DNA of 32,403 nucleotides from an uncultured Enterocloster sp. (GCA_944383785.1 CALWQV010000025.1:1-32403), one strand, 5' to 3'; shown: positions 8,187 through 15,845, numbered from the stretch's first letter. The notes: generated by a model from the sequence alone, not told the origin. Numbers and translations: made by a program.

Positions 8187-8362
8187 ATGAAGGCAGAGGC
8201 AGAGGAGATCACTGCCAAGAGAGTCACAAAGGATGTAACCGAAAACACCCGTCTGCTTGACCTAAAGAACCTGATGCGCAGTATGAAGCTGACGGCAGAG
8301 CAGGCAGCGGCGGCTCTGAGGATTCCTCGGAGGAGCAGGCAAGCCTTTTGAAAAAACTGTAG
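8187..8362 (+). pseudogene. C-terminal remnant of a gene, frameshifted near its end
   Basis: From 8187 the plus strand reads MKAEAEEITAKRV..., then NTRLLDLKNLMRSM and LTAEQAAAALRIP. This helical tail resembles the C-terminus of Rpn-like PD-(D/E)XK nuclease/transposase family proteins common in Lachnospiraceae; that identification is tentative. The frame runs to a TGA at 8349-8351, but after RIP the adjacent frame gives EEQASLLKKL and a TAG at 8360-8362, which is the more natural ending, so one base seems lost near 8330. No start codon with a ribosome site precedes it and the N-terminal part is missing. A strong hairpin follows directly, as expected behind a gene end. Confidence 0.45.
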
Positions 8363-8371
8363 TATAAACAC

Positions 8372-8415
8372 AGAGGCGGATATGATTGAGATTATAATAT
8401 CCGCCTCTAAAATAT
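8372..8415. terminator. Rho-independent terminator behind the gene remnant
   Basis: AGAGGCGGATAT (8372-8383) pairs perfectly over 12 bases with ATATCCGCCTCT (8397-8408) around a 13-base loop, followed by AAAATATTT. It separates the remnant from the metal-resistance promoter. The stretch 7902-8558 holds otherwise the operon promoter, its leader, the gene remnant and the arsR-type promoter, and no further gene. Confidence 0.7.
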
Positions 8416-8469
8416 TTCTGGTAAAATTTGTATAACTTTCACACCTTTTATAATGACTCAAATTCCCTC

Positions 8470-8497
8470 TTGACATTTTTAACCCGCGAGCTATAAT
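8470..8497 (+). promoter_or_regulatory. Promoter of the heavy-metal module
   Basis: TTGACA (8470-8475) and TATAAT (8492-8497) are both full consensus, with a 16-base spacer. It drives the ArsR-type regulator, HMA and ATPase genes. Confidence 0.8.
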
Positions 8498-8509
8498 AGA
8501 ATCAAACAA

Positions 8510-8527
8510 ATGAATAAATGTTCATAT
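8510..8527 (+). promoter_or_regulatory. Probable ArsR/SmtB-family operator
   Basis: The imperfect inverted repeat ATGAATAAATGTTCATAT resembles the known SmtB/CadC/ZiaR operator type (arms close to ATGAA and TTCAT). It lies just downstream of the -10 and upstream of the regulator gene, a place where a bound repressor would block transcription. Autoregulation released by zinc, cadmium or lead is the expected mode. Confidence 0.65.
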
Positions 8528-8558
8528 GATAAAACATTAAAACAAAAGGAGGAATTGG

Positions 8559-8918
8559 ATGGCGTTAAATGATGTAGAGCGCTGTGACTTTTACCAGGTC
8601 CACGAGGATGTGGTGAAGGCGGTGAATGAGCGGATGCCGGATGAAGACAAGCTTTACGATCTGGCGGAGATTTTTAAGGTTTTCGGGGATTCCACCCGGA
8701 TCAAGATTTTGTATGTGCTCTTTGAAGCGGAGATGTGTGTGTGCGACATTGCCCAGCTGCTCAGTATGAACCAGTCTGCCATCTCCCATCAGCTTAAGAT
8801 TTTAAAGCAGAACCGGCTGGTAAAGAGCCGTAGGGAAGGAAAAGCGGTTTTCTATTCCCTGGCGGACGGGCATGTAAGAACGATTATCAATCAGGGTATG
8901 GAGCACATTAACGAGTGA
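8559..8918 (+). CDS. ArsR/SmtB-family metal-sensing repressor (CadC-like)
   Basis: The 119-residue protein has the family's winged helix: DSTRIKILYVLF, then the recognition helix MNQSAISHQLKILK and the wing KSRREGKAVFYSL. Two metal sites known from the family are visible. Cys60-Val-Cys62 in the EMCVCDIAQ helix together with Cys9 near the N-terminus corresponds to the CadC alpha3N site for Cd, Pb or Bi; Asp103, His105, His116 and Glu119 form the DxH(x10)HxxE pattern of the alpha5 zinc site of SmtB and CzrA. AAAGGAGG precedes the ATG. It starts a three-gene unit with an HMA protein and a P1B ATPase, so it is most likely their metal-relieved repressor, acting at the repeat at 8510-8527. Confidence 0.93.
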   Translation: MALNDVERCDFYQVHEDVVKAVNERMPDEDKLYDLAEIFKVFGDSTRIKILYVLFEAEMCVCDIAQLLSMNQSAISHQLKILKQNRLVKSRREGKAVFYSLADGHVRTIINQGMEHINE

Positions 8919-8949
8919 GAAGATGAACGAGAAAGAGGAGGATTTTACC

Positions 8950-9168
8950 ATGAAGAAGAAATTCAAATTAACGGATCTGGACTGCGCTAACTGCGCCGCA
9001 AAGATGGAGGACGCCATCAAGAAAATCGATGGAGTGAAGGAGGCTACCGTCAGCTTTATGACTCAGAAGCTGACCATTGAGGCGGATGAGGATCAGTTTG
9101 AGCGGATTATGGATCAGGTGGCTGAGGTTTGCCGGAAGGTGGATCCGGACTGCGTGATCAACCGGTAA
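8950..9168 (+). CDS. Heavy-metal-associated (HMA) domain protein
   Basis: A stand-alone 72-residue HMA domain (beta-alpha-beta-beta-alpha-beta fold). The metal loop reads LDCANCAAKM, with the two cysteines of the CxxC motif. The upstream aspartate in DLDCANC is the form usual for zinc or cadmium rather than copper domains. AGAGGAGG precedes the ATG at 8950, which is preferred over an in-frame ATG at 8923. The adjacent ATPase lacks its own N-terminal HMA domain, so this small protein probably provides that function in trans, handing metal to the pump or sensing the cytosolic level. Confidence 0.9.
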   Translation: MKKKFKLTDLDCANCAAKMEDAIKKIDGVKEATVSFMTQKLTIEADEDQFERIMDQVAEVCRKVDPDCVINR

Positions 9169-9193
9169 AGAGGGAAAGGCGAAAGGGATTATC

Positions 9194-11065
9194 ATGACGA
9201 AGAAGCAGAGGACTATGGGGTTAAGAATCATTGCCACATTTATCATCTATATTTCGCTGGCGGTTTTGCAGCATATGGAGGTTTTGGGACCGGAGAAATC
9301 ACCTCTCTGGCTGGCCCTGTATCTGATTCCCTATCTTCTGGTGGGCTGGGATATTATTTACAAGGCGCTGCGCAATATCCGCAACGGACAGGTATTTGAC
9401 GAGAATTTCCTGATGACGGTGGCCACATTCGGGGCTTTCGGTGTCGGGGAATATTCGGAGGGCGTGGCGGTGATGCTCTTTTACCAGGTGGGCGAGCTAT
9501 TCCAGGGCTACGCGGTGAACCGCTCCCGCCAGTCGATTACAGAGCTGATGGATATCTGCCCGGAGTACGCCAATATTGAGGAAGACGGCGTTTTAAAACA
9601 GGTGGATCCGGACGATGTTCAGGTGGGAGATACCATCGTGGTGAAGGCAGGGGAGAGAATCCCTCTGGACGGCCGGGTGGTTTTCGGAGAATCCATGGTA
9701 GATACTTCCGCCCTCACGGGAGAGTCGGTGCCCAGGCGGGTACGCACCGGAGATGAGATTATCAGCGGCTGTGTCAACGGCAGCGGTCTGCTGCGGGTGG
9801 AAGTGACGAAGGAATTTGACGATTCCACTGTCGCCAAGATCCTGGAGCTGGTGGAAAATGCCAGCAGCAAGAAGGCTCATGTGGAAAATTTTATCACCCG
9901 TTTTGCCCGGTATTATACGCCCATTGTGGTGATTGGAGCGGTAATTTTAGCGGTTCTTCCGCCTCTTCTTCTGGGACAGCACTGGGCGGAGTGGGTCCGC
10001 AGGGCCTGCACCTTCCTGGTGATTTCCTGCCCTTGCGCCCTGGTGATTTCGGTGCCCTTAAGCTTTTTTGGAGGAATCGGCGCTGCCTCAAAAAAAGGCG
10101 TTCTGGTGAAAGGAAGCAACTATCTGGAGGCATTGTCCCAGATGGATACCATTGTCTTTGACAAGACAGGAACCTTAACAAAGGGCGAGTTTAAGGTTTC
10201 CCAGCTGAATCCGGCATTGGGCGGCGGGAAGGAGCAGGAGCTTTTGGAGCTGGCGGCTTTGGCGGAGTGCTACTCCGACCACCCCATTTCCAGGTCGATT
10301 CTGGACGCTTACGGCAGGGAGCCGGAGCGCAGCCGGGTATCGGAAAGCCGGGAGATCGCCGGGCGCGGCGTGGAGGCTTTGATTGATGGGCAGAAGGTAC
10401 TGGCGGGCAACGGAAAGCTGATGGAGGAAAATGGAATCGCCTATGAGAGCTGCCGGACGGCCGGAACCGTTGTGTATCTGGCCAGAAACGAAAGGTTTGC
10501 CGGTTCAGTGGTGATTGAGGACGGAATCAAGGAACAGTCTTTTGACGCGATTCGGGAGCTGAAGCAGGTGGGCGTCCGCCGCACGGTGATGCTCACAGGC
10601 GACCGGAAGGAAGCCGGCGAAGCGGCGGCCAGGGCTTTGGGACTGGATGAGGTCTATGCCCAGCTTCTGCCGGAGGATAAGGTCCGCCAGGTGGAGCGGC
10701 TTTTGGAAACCCAGGCTCAGGGGCGCAAGCTGGCCTTTGTGGGGGACGGCATCAACGACGCGCCGGTTTTAAGCCGGGCGGATATCGGCATTGCCATGGG
10801 AAGCATGGGTTCCGACGCAGCCATCGAGGCGGCGGATGTGGTGCTGATGGACGATGACCCCTCAAAAATTGCCTCCGTTGTGCGGATTTCCCGCAAGACT
10901 ATGGGGATTGTTAAGCAGAACATTGTCTTTGCCCTGGGAGTGAAACTGATCGTCCTGGGGATGGGCGCTTTCGGCGCGGCTAACATGTGGGAGGCGGTAT
11001 TCGCCGACGTGGGCGTGTCAGTGATCGCGATTCTCAACGCTATGCGGGCTTTGCGGGCGGAGTGA
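9194..11065 (+). CDS. cadA: P1B-2 type Zn/Cd/Pb-exporting ATPase
   Basis: The 623-residue membrane pump shows every catalytic hallmark of heavy-metal P-type ATPases: TGES at 175-178 (actuator), CPC at 279-281 in the transport helix, the phosphorylated Asp323 in DKTGT, the HP pair at 363-364 and GDGIND at 517-522. In the last membrane helices Lys584 (VKLIVLG) and Asp605 (FADVG) are the two residues that mark the Zn/Cd/Pb subgroup (ZntA, CadA). The N-terminus begins almost directly at the first membrane segment; the usual cytosolic HMA domain is absent and encoded as the separate gene 25 bases upstream. It should export Zn, Cd or Pb. CadA versus ZntA naming cannot be decided. Confidence 0.93.
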   Translation: MTKKQRTMGLRIIATFIIYISLAVLQHMEVLGPEKSPLWLALYLIPYLLVGWDIIYKALRNIRNGQVFDENFLMTVATFGAFGVGEYSEGVAVMLFYQVGELFQGYAVNRSRQSITELMDICPEYANIEEDGVLKQVDPDDVQVGDTIVVKAGERIPLDGRVVFGESMVDTSALTGESVPRRVRTGDEIISGCVNGSGLLRVEVTKEFDDSTVAKILELVENASSKKAHVENFITRFARYYTPIVVIGAVILAVLPPLLLGQHWAEWVRRACTFLVISCPCALVISVPLSFFGGIGAASKKGVLVKGSNYLEALSQMDTIVFDKTGTLTKGEFKVSQLNPALGGGKEQELLELAALAECYSDHPISRSILDAYGREPERSRVSESREIAGRGVEALIDGQKVLAGNGKLMEENGIAYESCRTAGTVVYLARNERFAGSVVIEDGIKEQSFDAIRELKQVGVRRTVMLTGDRKEAGEAAARALGLDEVYAQLLPEDKVRQVERLLETQAQGRKLAFVGDGINDAPVLSRADIGIAMGSMGSDAAIEAADVVLMDDDPSKIASVVRISRKTMGIVKQNIVFALGVKLIVLGMGAFGAANMWEAVFADVGVSVIAILNAMRALRAE

Positions 11066-11124
11066 GAAAAAATGATTTTTTAAATTCGGATTGATGATCG
11101 TCGTATAATCTTTCTAAAAGATAA

Positions 11125-11158
11125 GGGGCAGCTTTCTTGAATGGAGAGCTGCCCTTAT
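11125..11158. terminator. Terminator behind the metal-resistance operon
   Basis: GGGCAGCT (11126-11133) pairs with AGCTGCCC (11147-11154), with a further G-T pair. It stands about 60 bases behind the ATPase stop. Read on the minus strand it lies immediately behind the small membrane ORF and is followed by a T-rich run, so it may serve both directions. Confidence 0.6.
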
Positions 11159-11277
11159 AAAGTATAGATGGAGGCCCCCAGGAAGGCGGTCAGACGTCTG
11201 GCGAAGAAACCGGAGAGAGCGGAAATACAGACAATCCAGAGGAAGAAGATAGGGAAGAAGGCAAAAATGATGGTCAT
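11155..11277 (-). CDS. Possible 40-aa membrane peptide or gene remnant
   Basis: The minus strand encodes 40 residues starting MTIIFAFFPIFFLWIVCISA, one clear transmembrane segment, then FFARRLTAFLGASIYTL with a positive loop and a second hydrophobic stretch. No good ribosome site precedes the ATG. The stop at 11155-11157 abuts the hairpin at 11126-11154, which supports this being the end of a real or former gene. It may be the C-terminal scrap of a membrane protein. Apart from this, 11066-11414 holds only the terminator and the next promoter. Confidence 0.3.
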   Translation of the reverse strand: MTIIFAFFPIFFLWIVCISALSGFFARRLTAFLGASIYTL

Positions 11278-11293
11278 TAAAAAGAAGTTTAAA

Positions 11294-11346
11294 ATTTTAA
11301 ACTGTGAGGATGTAATATTGCACATGGAACGTGGATAAGATAAAAT
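11294..11346 (+). promoter_or_regulatory. Promoter and upstream motif of the OYE-type reductase gene
   Basis: A -35 TTGCAC (11318-11323), a 17-base spacer and TAAAAT (11341-11346) form the promoter. Upstream is ATTTTAAACT (11294-11303), then exactly 10 bases, then AATATTGCACAT (11314-11325) that includes the -35. The same pair with the same 10-base gap is found at 13565-13596 before the carrier operon, so it is likely the binding site of a common activator. Confidence 0.7.
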
Positions 11347-11414
11347 TAATTTGAAAATACAGATTTCGATTAAGAAATGTAAAAATTTTCAAAAAATTTA
11401 TGAGGTGATTGGAG

Positions 11415-13409
11415 ATGAATCAATACCAAGAATTATTTTCCCCATGTAAGATCGGCTCCTGCGAACTGAAAAACCGCTATGTGATGGAACCGATGGGGCC
11501 GGCGGGACTTGCGGACGCCAGCGGCGCCTTTAATGACAAGGCCATCGAGTTCTATACGGAGCGGGCCAGGGGAGGCGTGGGCCTGATCATTGCCGGTATG
11601 TGCTATGTGGAGAACGAGGTAGAGTGGCACGCGGCCGGCACCATGCCATGTCCCACCATCAGCCCGGCTCTGTTTAAGCGCACTGCCATCCAGCTGACGG
11701 AGCGGGTTCACGCCTATGGAGCTAAAATCTTTATCCAGCTTTCCGCCGGATTTGGCCGGGTTTCCAATCGGATTAAGCCGGGGACAAAGCCCATCGGTCC
11801 TTCTGAGATTCCCTATCGCTGGGATCCCAGTATTATTTGCCGTGCCATTACTACAGAGGAAGTTGAGAAGATTGTAAAAGCCATGGGACAGGCCGCTTCC
11901 ATTGCCAAAGCGGCAGGCTTTGACGGGGTGGAGATTCACGCTATGCACGAGGGCTATCTGATCGACCAGTTTGCCCTGGAGTGCTGCAACCACCGGACGG
12001 ACAAATACGGCGGAAGCAGGGAAAACCGTATCCGTTTTGCGGTGGAAATTCTGGAATCCATCAAGAATGCCTGCGGAAAAGATTTTCCGGTGGTGATGCG
12101 CTATTCCAGCAAGAGTTTTATGAAGGATTTTGGAAAGGGCGCTCTGCCCGGAGAAGAATTTGAAGAGATGGGGCGGGATCTGGATGAGGGTCTGGTGATC
12201 GCCAAAATGCTGGAGGAAGCGGGGTATGACGCCTTGGATGCGGACGTGGGCTGCTACGACAGCTGGTACTGGAACCACCCGCCCATGTACTTTGAGGAGG
12301 GAATGTATCTGCCCTTTAACAAGCTGCTGAAGGAAAAGGTATCCATCCCTGTTTTGACGGCTGGCCGTATGGAGAATCCGGAGCTGGCCCTAAAGGCGGT
12401 ACGGGAAGGGGCCACGGATCTGATCGGGCTTGCCCGTCCCCTGATGGCAGACGGACTCTTAGTGGAGAAAATCCGCAAAGATCAGATGGAGGATATTCGC
12501 CCCTGTCTTTCCTGCCAGGAAGGCTGCATCGGCAGGCTGAAGCAGTATCTGCATATTAGCTGCGCGGTGAATCCGGCTGCCTGCAGGGAGCGGGAACTGG
12601 AGTTAAGGCCGGCTTTAAAGCCTCGTCGGATCGCGGTGATCGGAGGCGGTATCGGAGGCTGCGAAGCTGCCAGGGTGCTGAAGGAGAGAGGACATGAGGT
12701 AACCCTTTACGAGGAAAGCGGCCGTTTGGGCGGAAAGCTTTTGCTGGCGGGAGCACCGGACTTTAAAAAGGATGATCTGGCTTTAGTCCGCTGGTATGAG
12801 CGTCAGATGGAGAAATTGAATATTCCGGTGCGTTTCCATACCGTGATCCGGGAGCCGGAGCAGATAAAGGATGCGGATGCGGTGATCCTGGCCTGCGGCT
12901 CCAAGGCGGTTACCTTTAACCTGGGCGAGAAGGTCCCGGTGGTGGATGCGGGCAGTGTCCTGGAAGCGCCGGATACCTTTAAAGGACCCTTTGTAATCGT
13001 AGGCGGCGGCCTGGTAGGCTGTGAAACCGCCCTCATGCTGGCTAAGAAGGGGCAGCAGGTATCCATCGTAGAGATGCTGCCGGGGCTCATGCAGCAAAAC
13101 GGCCCCATCTGCTACGCCAACCGCCAGATGCTCATTGATCTTCTCGCGTTTTATAAGGTAAAGCTCTACTGCGGCAGCAGGGCTCTGAGAACAGAGGAGG
13201 GCGGGCTTTTGATTGAATGCGGCGGACAAGAGCAGCTTGCGGAAGCTTCCACCGTGATTCTGGCTGTGGGCTACCGGGCGGACCGGGGGCTTGAGGAGAA
13301 GCTTCGGGAAGGAGATCAGGACGTCTACGTAATCGGCGATGCGAAAAGCGGCGGCGGAAATATTCTGCATACCATCTGGGACGCCTACGAGGTGGCTTCC
13401 CATCTATAA
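11415..13409 (+). CDS. OYE-type NAD(P)H:flavin oxidoreductase (2-enoate reductase family)
   Basis: The 664-residue enzyme has the three-part layout of 2-enoate reductase, 2,4-dienoyl-CoA reductase and the BaiCD/BaiH proteins. Residues 1-350 form the FMN barrel, with the active site segment IHAMHEGYLIDQF (His175, His178, Tyr181) and TDKYGGSRENR. Cys364, Cys367, Cys371 and Cys383 should bind a 4Fe-4S cluster. The FAD fold starts at 405 (AVIGGGIGGCEAA) and the nucleotide fold at about 526 (VIVGGGLVGCE). Such enzymes reduce an activated C=C bond. The extra Glu in HEGY is, from memory, the form seen in enoate reductases rather than FadH. GAGGTG lies 7 bases before the ATG at 11415. It has its own promoter, with the same motif as the following operon, so it probably performs the reductive first steps of that pathway. 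Confidence 0.92.
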   Translation: MNQYQELFSPCKIGSCELKNRYVMEPMGPAGLADASGAFNDKAIEFYTERARGGVGLIIAGMCYVENEVEWHAAGTMPCPTISPALFKRTAIQLTERVHAYGAKIFIQLSAGFGRVSNRIKPGTKPIGPSEIPYRWDPSIICRAITTEEVEKIVKAMGQAASIAKAAGFDGVEIHAMHEGYLIDQFALECCNHRTDKYGGSRENRIRFAVEILESIKNACGKDFPVVMRYSSKSFMKDFGKGALPGEEFEEMGRDLDEGLVIAKMLEEAGYDALDADVGCYDSWYWNHPPMYFEEGMYLPFNKLLKEKVSIPVLTAGRMENPELALKAVREGATDLIGLARPLMADGLLVEKIRKDQMEDIRPCLSCQEGCIGRLKQYLHISCAVNPAACRERELELRPALKPRRIAVIGGGIGGCEAARVLKERGHEVTLYEESGRLGGKLLLAGAPDFKKDDLALVRWYERQMEKLNIPVRFHTVIREPEQIKDADAVILACGSKAVTFNLGEKVPVVDAGSVLEAPDTFKGPFVIVGGGLVGCETALMLAKKGQQVSIVEMLPGLMQQNGPICYANRQMLIDLLAFYKVKLYCGSRALRTEEGGLLIECGGQEQLAEASTVILAVGYRADRGLEEKLREGDQDVYVIGDAKSGGGNILHTIWDAYEVASHL

Positions 13410-13444
13410 AATTCCGAAACGGGATAAAATCTCATAAAAGTTTA

Positions 13445-13467
13445 GGGCGGCGAAAGAAACGCCGCCC
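13445..13467 (+). terminator. GC-rich hairpin behind the reductase gene
   Basis: GGGCGGCG (13445-13452) pairs perfectly with CGCCGCCC (13460-13467) across a 7-base loop. The stem is strong but only a weak T-containing stretch (GGGGCTGTTCTT) follows. It probably ends the reductase transcript. The remaining intergenic space to 13739 is AT-rich and holds the next promoter and a short leader ORF. Confidence 0.55.
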
Positions 13468-13564
13468 GGGGCTGTTCTTAAATTCAGTGTGTATTTAGCA
13501 CAAAAAATCCGAAATTAATAAAATAAAATAGCTAAAATAGATAAAAAATTAAAATAGGTATAAT

Positions 13565-13617
13565 ATTTTAAACTTTAAATCTAGAATATTGCACATACGA
13601 ATGGAAGTCATTATAAT
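13565..13617 (+). promoter_or_regulatory. Promoter and upstream motif of the carrier-led catabolic operon
   Basis: ATTTTAAACT (13565-13574), 10 bases, AATATTGCACAT (13585-13596), which contains the -35 TTGCAC (13589-13594); then 17 bases and a full TATAAT (13612-13617). The layout is identical to that before the reductase gene. It should start the transcript of 13740-21460. Confidence 0.75.
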
Positions 13618-13673
13618 GTGTATCAGAATCAATACAAGCAATGAAAGACAAGGAAAGACAAAGGAGGTGTAAA

Positions 13674-13694
13674 ATGCGCAGATCAGTGTATTGA
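13674..13694 (+). CDS. Six-codon leader ORF with ideal ribosome site
   Basis: AAAGGAGGTG (13660-13669), close to the full anti-SD complement, precedes ATG at 13674, which opens MRRSVY and stops at TGA (13692-13694). The frame is the same as that of the carrier start 66 bases from this ATG (13740), so without the stop the carrier would gain 22 residues. It could be a regulatory leader peptide, an aid to translational coupling, or a nonsense-interrupted original start. Confidence 0.4.
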   Translation: MRRSVY

Positions 13695-13739
13695 TTGGGA
13701 ATGGGTCAAAATAAGAAAAAGATTTGGAGGGAAAAAATA

Positions 13740-15014
13740 ATGACAACCGCATTGCCAATAGCCTGTTTTGTGGCGTTAATATTAGCATTTGTTATCAGCT
13801 GTGTTTGGGATGTGCATATGGGAATTATGGGCTTCGCCTTTGCCTTTATCATCGGCATCATGGGCGGCCTGAGCACCAGCGAGATGCTGGGAATCTTCCC
13901 CACTACTCTTCTTGTGACGCTGTTTGGCGTGAATCTGTTTTTTACCATCTGTAAGGTAAACGGAACAATCCCTTATATTTGTAATGTCCTTTTGCGTACG
14001 GCAAGAGGAAACCGGGCCATTCTGCCCTGGGTTTTCATGATTTTCGGATTGATTATGAGCGCAACGGGAGCCGGCCCTCTGGCTACATCCTCCCTGATGA
14101 TCGGCCCGGCCCTGGCGGTAGCGGCCCAGGCCAATATTGATCCTCTGCTGATGGGCGTTATGACCGTATGCGGAAGCCACGGCGGCGGCTTCTCACCTAT
14201 TACCGGATTCTCCGCCAACGTTACTTCAACTCTGGCAAACTTGGGGCTGCCCAACTTTATTATGTACGTGTTCGCGCGTTCTGCCGTCACCAATATGCTT
14301 CTGGGACTCTGCGCCTATATCCTGTTCGGCGGCTTAAAGATGGTTCGTGAAACCCGTACCCACAGCGGAGCTACGGACGAGCTGTTAAAGGAGCTCCACT
14401 CCAAGAAGGAAGAGCTGACCCTGGAAAAGGGGGTTTCAATCATAGCGATTGTAATCCTGTTTGTAGGCTCCATCGGCTTTAAGCTGAATGTTGGCTTTTT
14501 GGCTATGATCCTGGCCTTCGTTCTGTGCGTTTTAAACCGGAAGGTTCAGGCCCAGACCTTTAAGGAAATGCCTTACGGCAGCATCCTGCTGGTGTGCGGA
14601 GCCGGATATCTGGTAAACCTGATGGACAAGGTAGGAACCACGGATCTGATCAGCAGCTCTTTAAGCGCTCTGAATTCCCCGCTGTTGACCATCTTTATCA
14701 TTATTTTCATCACCGGCCTGCTGTCCGCTTACGCTTCTTCGGATGCGGTATTTATCGCCATGATCCCCATCGCCGTGGGTGCTATCACCGCCTCCGGGGC
14801 CAATATCAGCATCGAAGGAACGGTCAGCGCCGTATGTATCGCTTCTACCGTTGTAGATACCAGCCCCCTGTCCACCCATGGCTCGCTGCTGGTATCCCAG
14901 GTAAAGAACCGGGATCCGGAGAAATATTTCAAACAGCTGATGACATGGGGCTTCTCCATGATACCCGTAGGCGCGATTATAACCTGGCTGCTGTTTGTAG
15001 TTTTAGGGCTGTAG
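13740..15014 (+). CDS. MatC-like dicarboxylate carrier (permease)
   Basis: The 424-residue integral membrane protein has about twelve hydrophobic segments. The N-terminal half, with VWDVHMGIMGFAFAFIIGIMGG and the conserved GAGPLATSSLMIGPALAVAA loop, resembles the dicarboxylate carrier MatC N-terminal domain and the wider SLC13/ion transporter superfamily. A charged loop at about 215-235 divides the halves; SAYASSDAVFIAMIPI and STVVDTSPLSTHGSLLV in the second half look like the substrate hairpin and STxVDTSP motif. TTGGAGGG precedes the ATG at 13740, which is preferred over an in-frame TTG at 13695. It is the first gene of the catabolic operon and should import its mono- or dicarboxylate substrate. 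The specific compound is unknown. Confidence 0.85.
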   Translation: MTTALPIACFVALILAFVISCVWDVHMGIMGFAFAFIIGIMGGLSTSEMLGIFPTTLLVTLFGVNLFFTICKVNGTIPYICNVLLRTARGNRAILPWVFMIFGLIMSATGAGPLATSSLMIGPALAVAAQANIDPLLMGVMTVCGSHGGGFSPITGFSANVTSTLANLGLPNFIMYVFARSAVTNMLLGLCAYILFGGLKMVRETRTHSGATDELLKELHSKKEELTLEKGVSIIAIVILFVGSIGFKLNVGFLAMILAFVLCVLNRKVQAQTFKEMPYGSILLVCGAGYLVNLMDKVGTTDLISSSLSALNSPLLTIFIIIFITGLLSAYASSDAVFIAMIPIAVGAITASGANISIEGTVSAVCIASTVVDTSPLSTHGSLLVSQVKNRDPEKYFKQLMTWGFSMIPVGAIITWLLFVVLGL

Positions 15015-15043
15015 GAAGTTTCACAGTAGAATAGGAGGAAGCT

Positions 15044-15835
15044 ATGGTTTTAACACAGGAACAGGTAAAAGAACAGGGACGGCTTCATTTTGAGGCCATC
15101 AAGACGAAGCAGCTGGTAACGCCTCCCAGCTATCTGTACCCGGATATGGGCTACGATGACGCCTATGCCATTGCCAGCGCCATTGTGGAAGAGTACAAGA
15201 AAGCGGGCTATACGGAATCCGGCAAGAAGGTAGGGCTTACCAGCAACGCTATGAGAAAGCATGCAGGAATTGACGAGCCGGACTACGGCATCATTTTCCA
15301 TGAGCTCTGCTACCCCAATGAGTCTGACGTCAGCTTTGACTGGTTCGCCCAGCCCAGAGTAGAGGCGGAGCTGTGCTTTAAGCTGAAAAAAGATCTGGTG
15401 GGCAAGGATATCACCATCGAGCAGGTTTTGGACGCCACGGAGTATGTGGTTCCGGCTCTGGAGATTGTGGATATCCGGCAGAGAACCGACGGCCCCAGGA
15501 AGATTTATGATACCGTGGCGGATAATGCCTCCTTCGGCGCTTATGTAGTAGGCGACCGGCCTATACGGCCCTATGAGGTGGATTTCGGCCTGGTAGGATT
15601 TATCTTTGAGTACAACAACCACCAGAAGGAGGTAGCCAGCGGAACCGCTGTGTTAGATCACCCGGCCAACGCGGTGGCCTGGCTGGCAAAACGCTTTACG
15701 GAGCTGGGAAATCCTCTGAAGGCGGGAGAGATGGTTATGTCCGGTTCCGCCATTACGATCCTGGACGCAAAGCGGGGCGATAATTTCCGCTGCCGCTACG
15801 GCAAGTTTGGCGAAGTATCCGTGAATTTTGTATAG
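15044..15835 (+). CDS. 2-oxopent-4-enoate / 2-oxohept-3-enedioate hydratase family enzyme
   Basis: A 263-residue member of the fumarylacetoacetase-like MhpD/HpaH family. The metal ligands are visible as Glu107 and Glu109 in PRVEAELCF and Glu140 in PALEIVDIR; KVGLTS around 62-67 and the DTVADNASFGAYVVG segment are also family hallmarks. Such enzymes add water to 2-oxo-4-enoic or 2-oxo-3-ene-dioic acids in the meta-cleavage pathways, preparing them for aldol cleavage; the PRKIYDT stretch leans towards HpaH/HpcG. TAGGAGG precedes the ATG. It is 29 bases behind the carrier gene and directly before a paralogue. In DmpE/DmpH-type systems two such proteins work as a complex, which may hold here. Confidence 0.88.
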   Translation: MVLTQEQVKEQGRLHFEAIKTKQLVTPPSYLYPDMGYDDAYAIASAIVEEYKKAGYTESGKKVGLTSNAMRKHAGIDEPDYGIIFHELCYPNESDVSFDWFAQPRVEAELCFKLKKDLVGKDITIEQVLDATEYVVPALEIVDIRQRTDGPRKIYDTVADNASFGAYVVGDRPIRPYEVDFGLVGFIFEYNNHQKEVASGTAVLDHPANAVAWLAKRFTELGNPLKAGEMVMSGSAITILDAKRGDNFRCRYGKFGEVSVNFV

Positions 15836-15845
15836 GAGGTATACC

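Noticed and set aside
11433..12278. Reverse-strand frame of 281 codons inside the reductase gene
   Set aside because: Antisense of the conserved FMN barrel; no independent signal.
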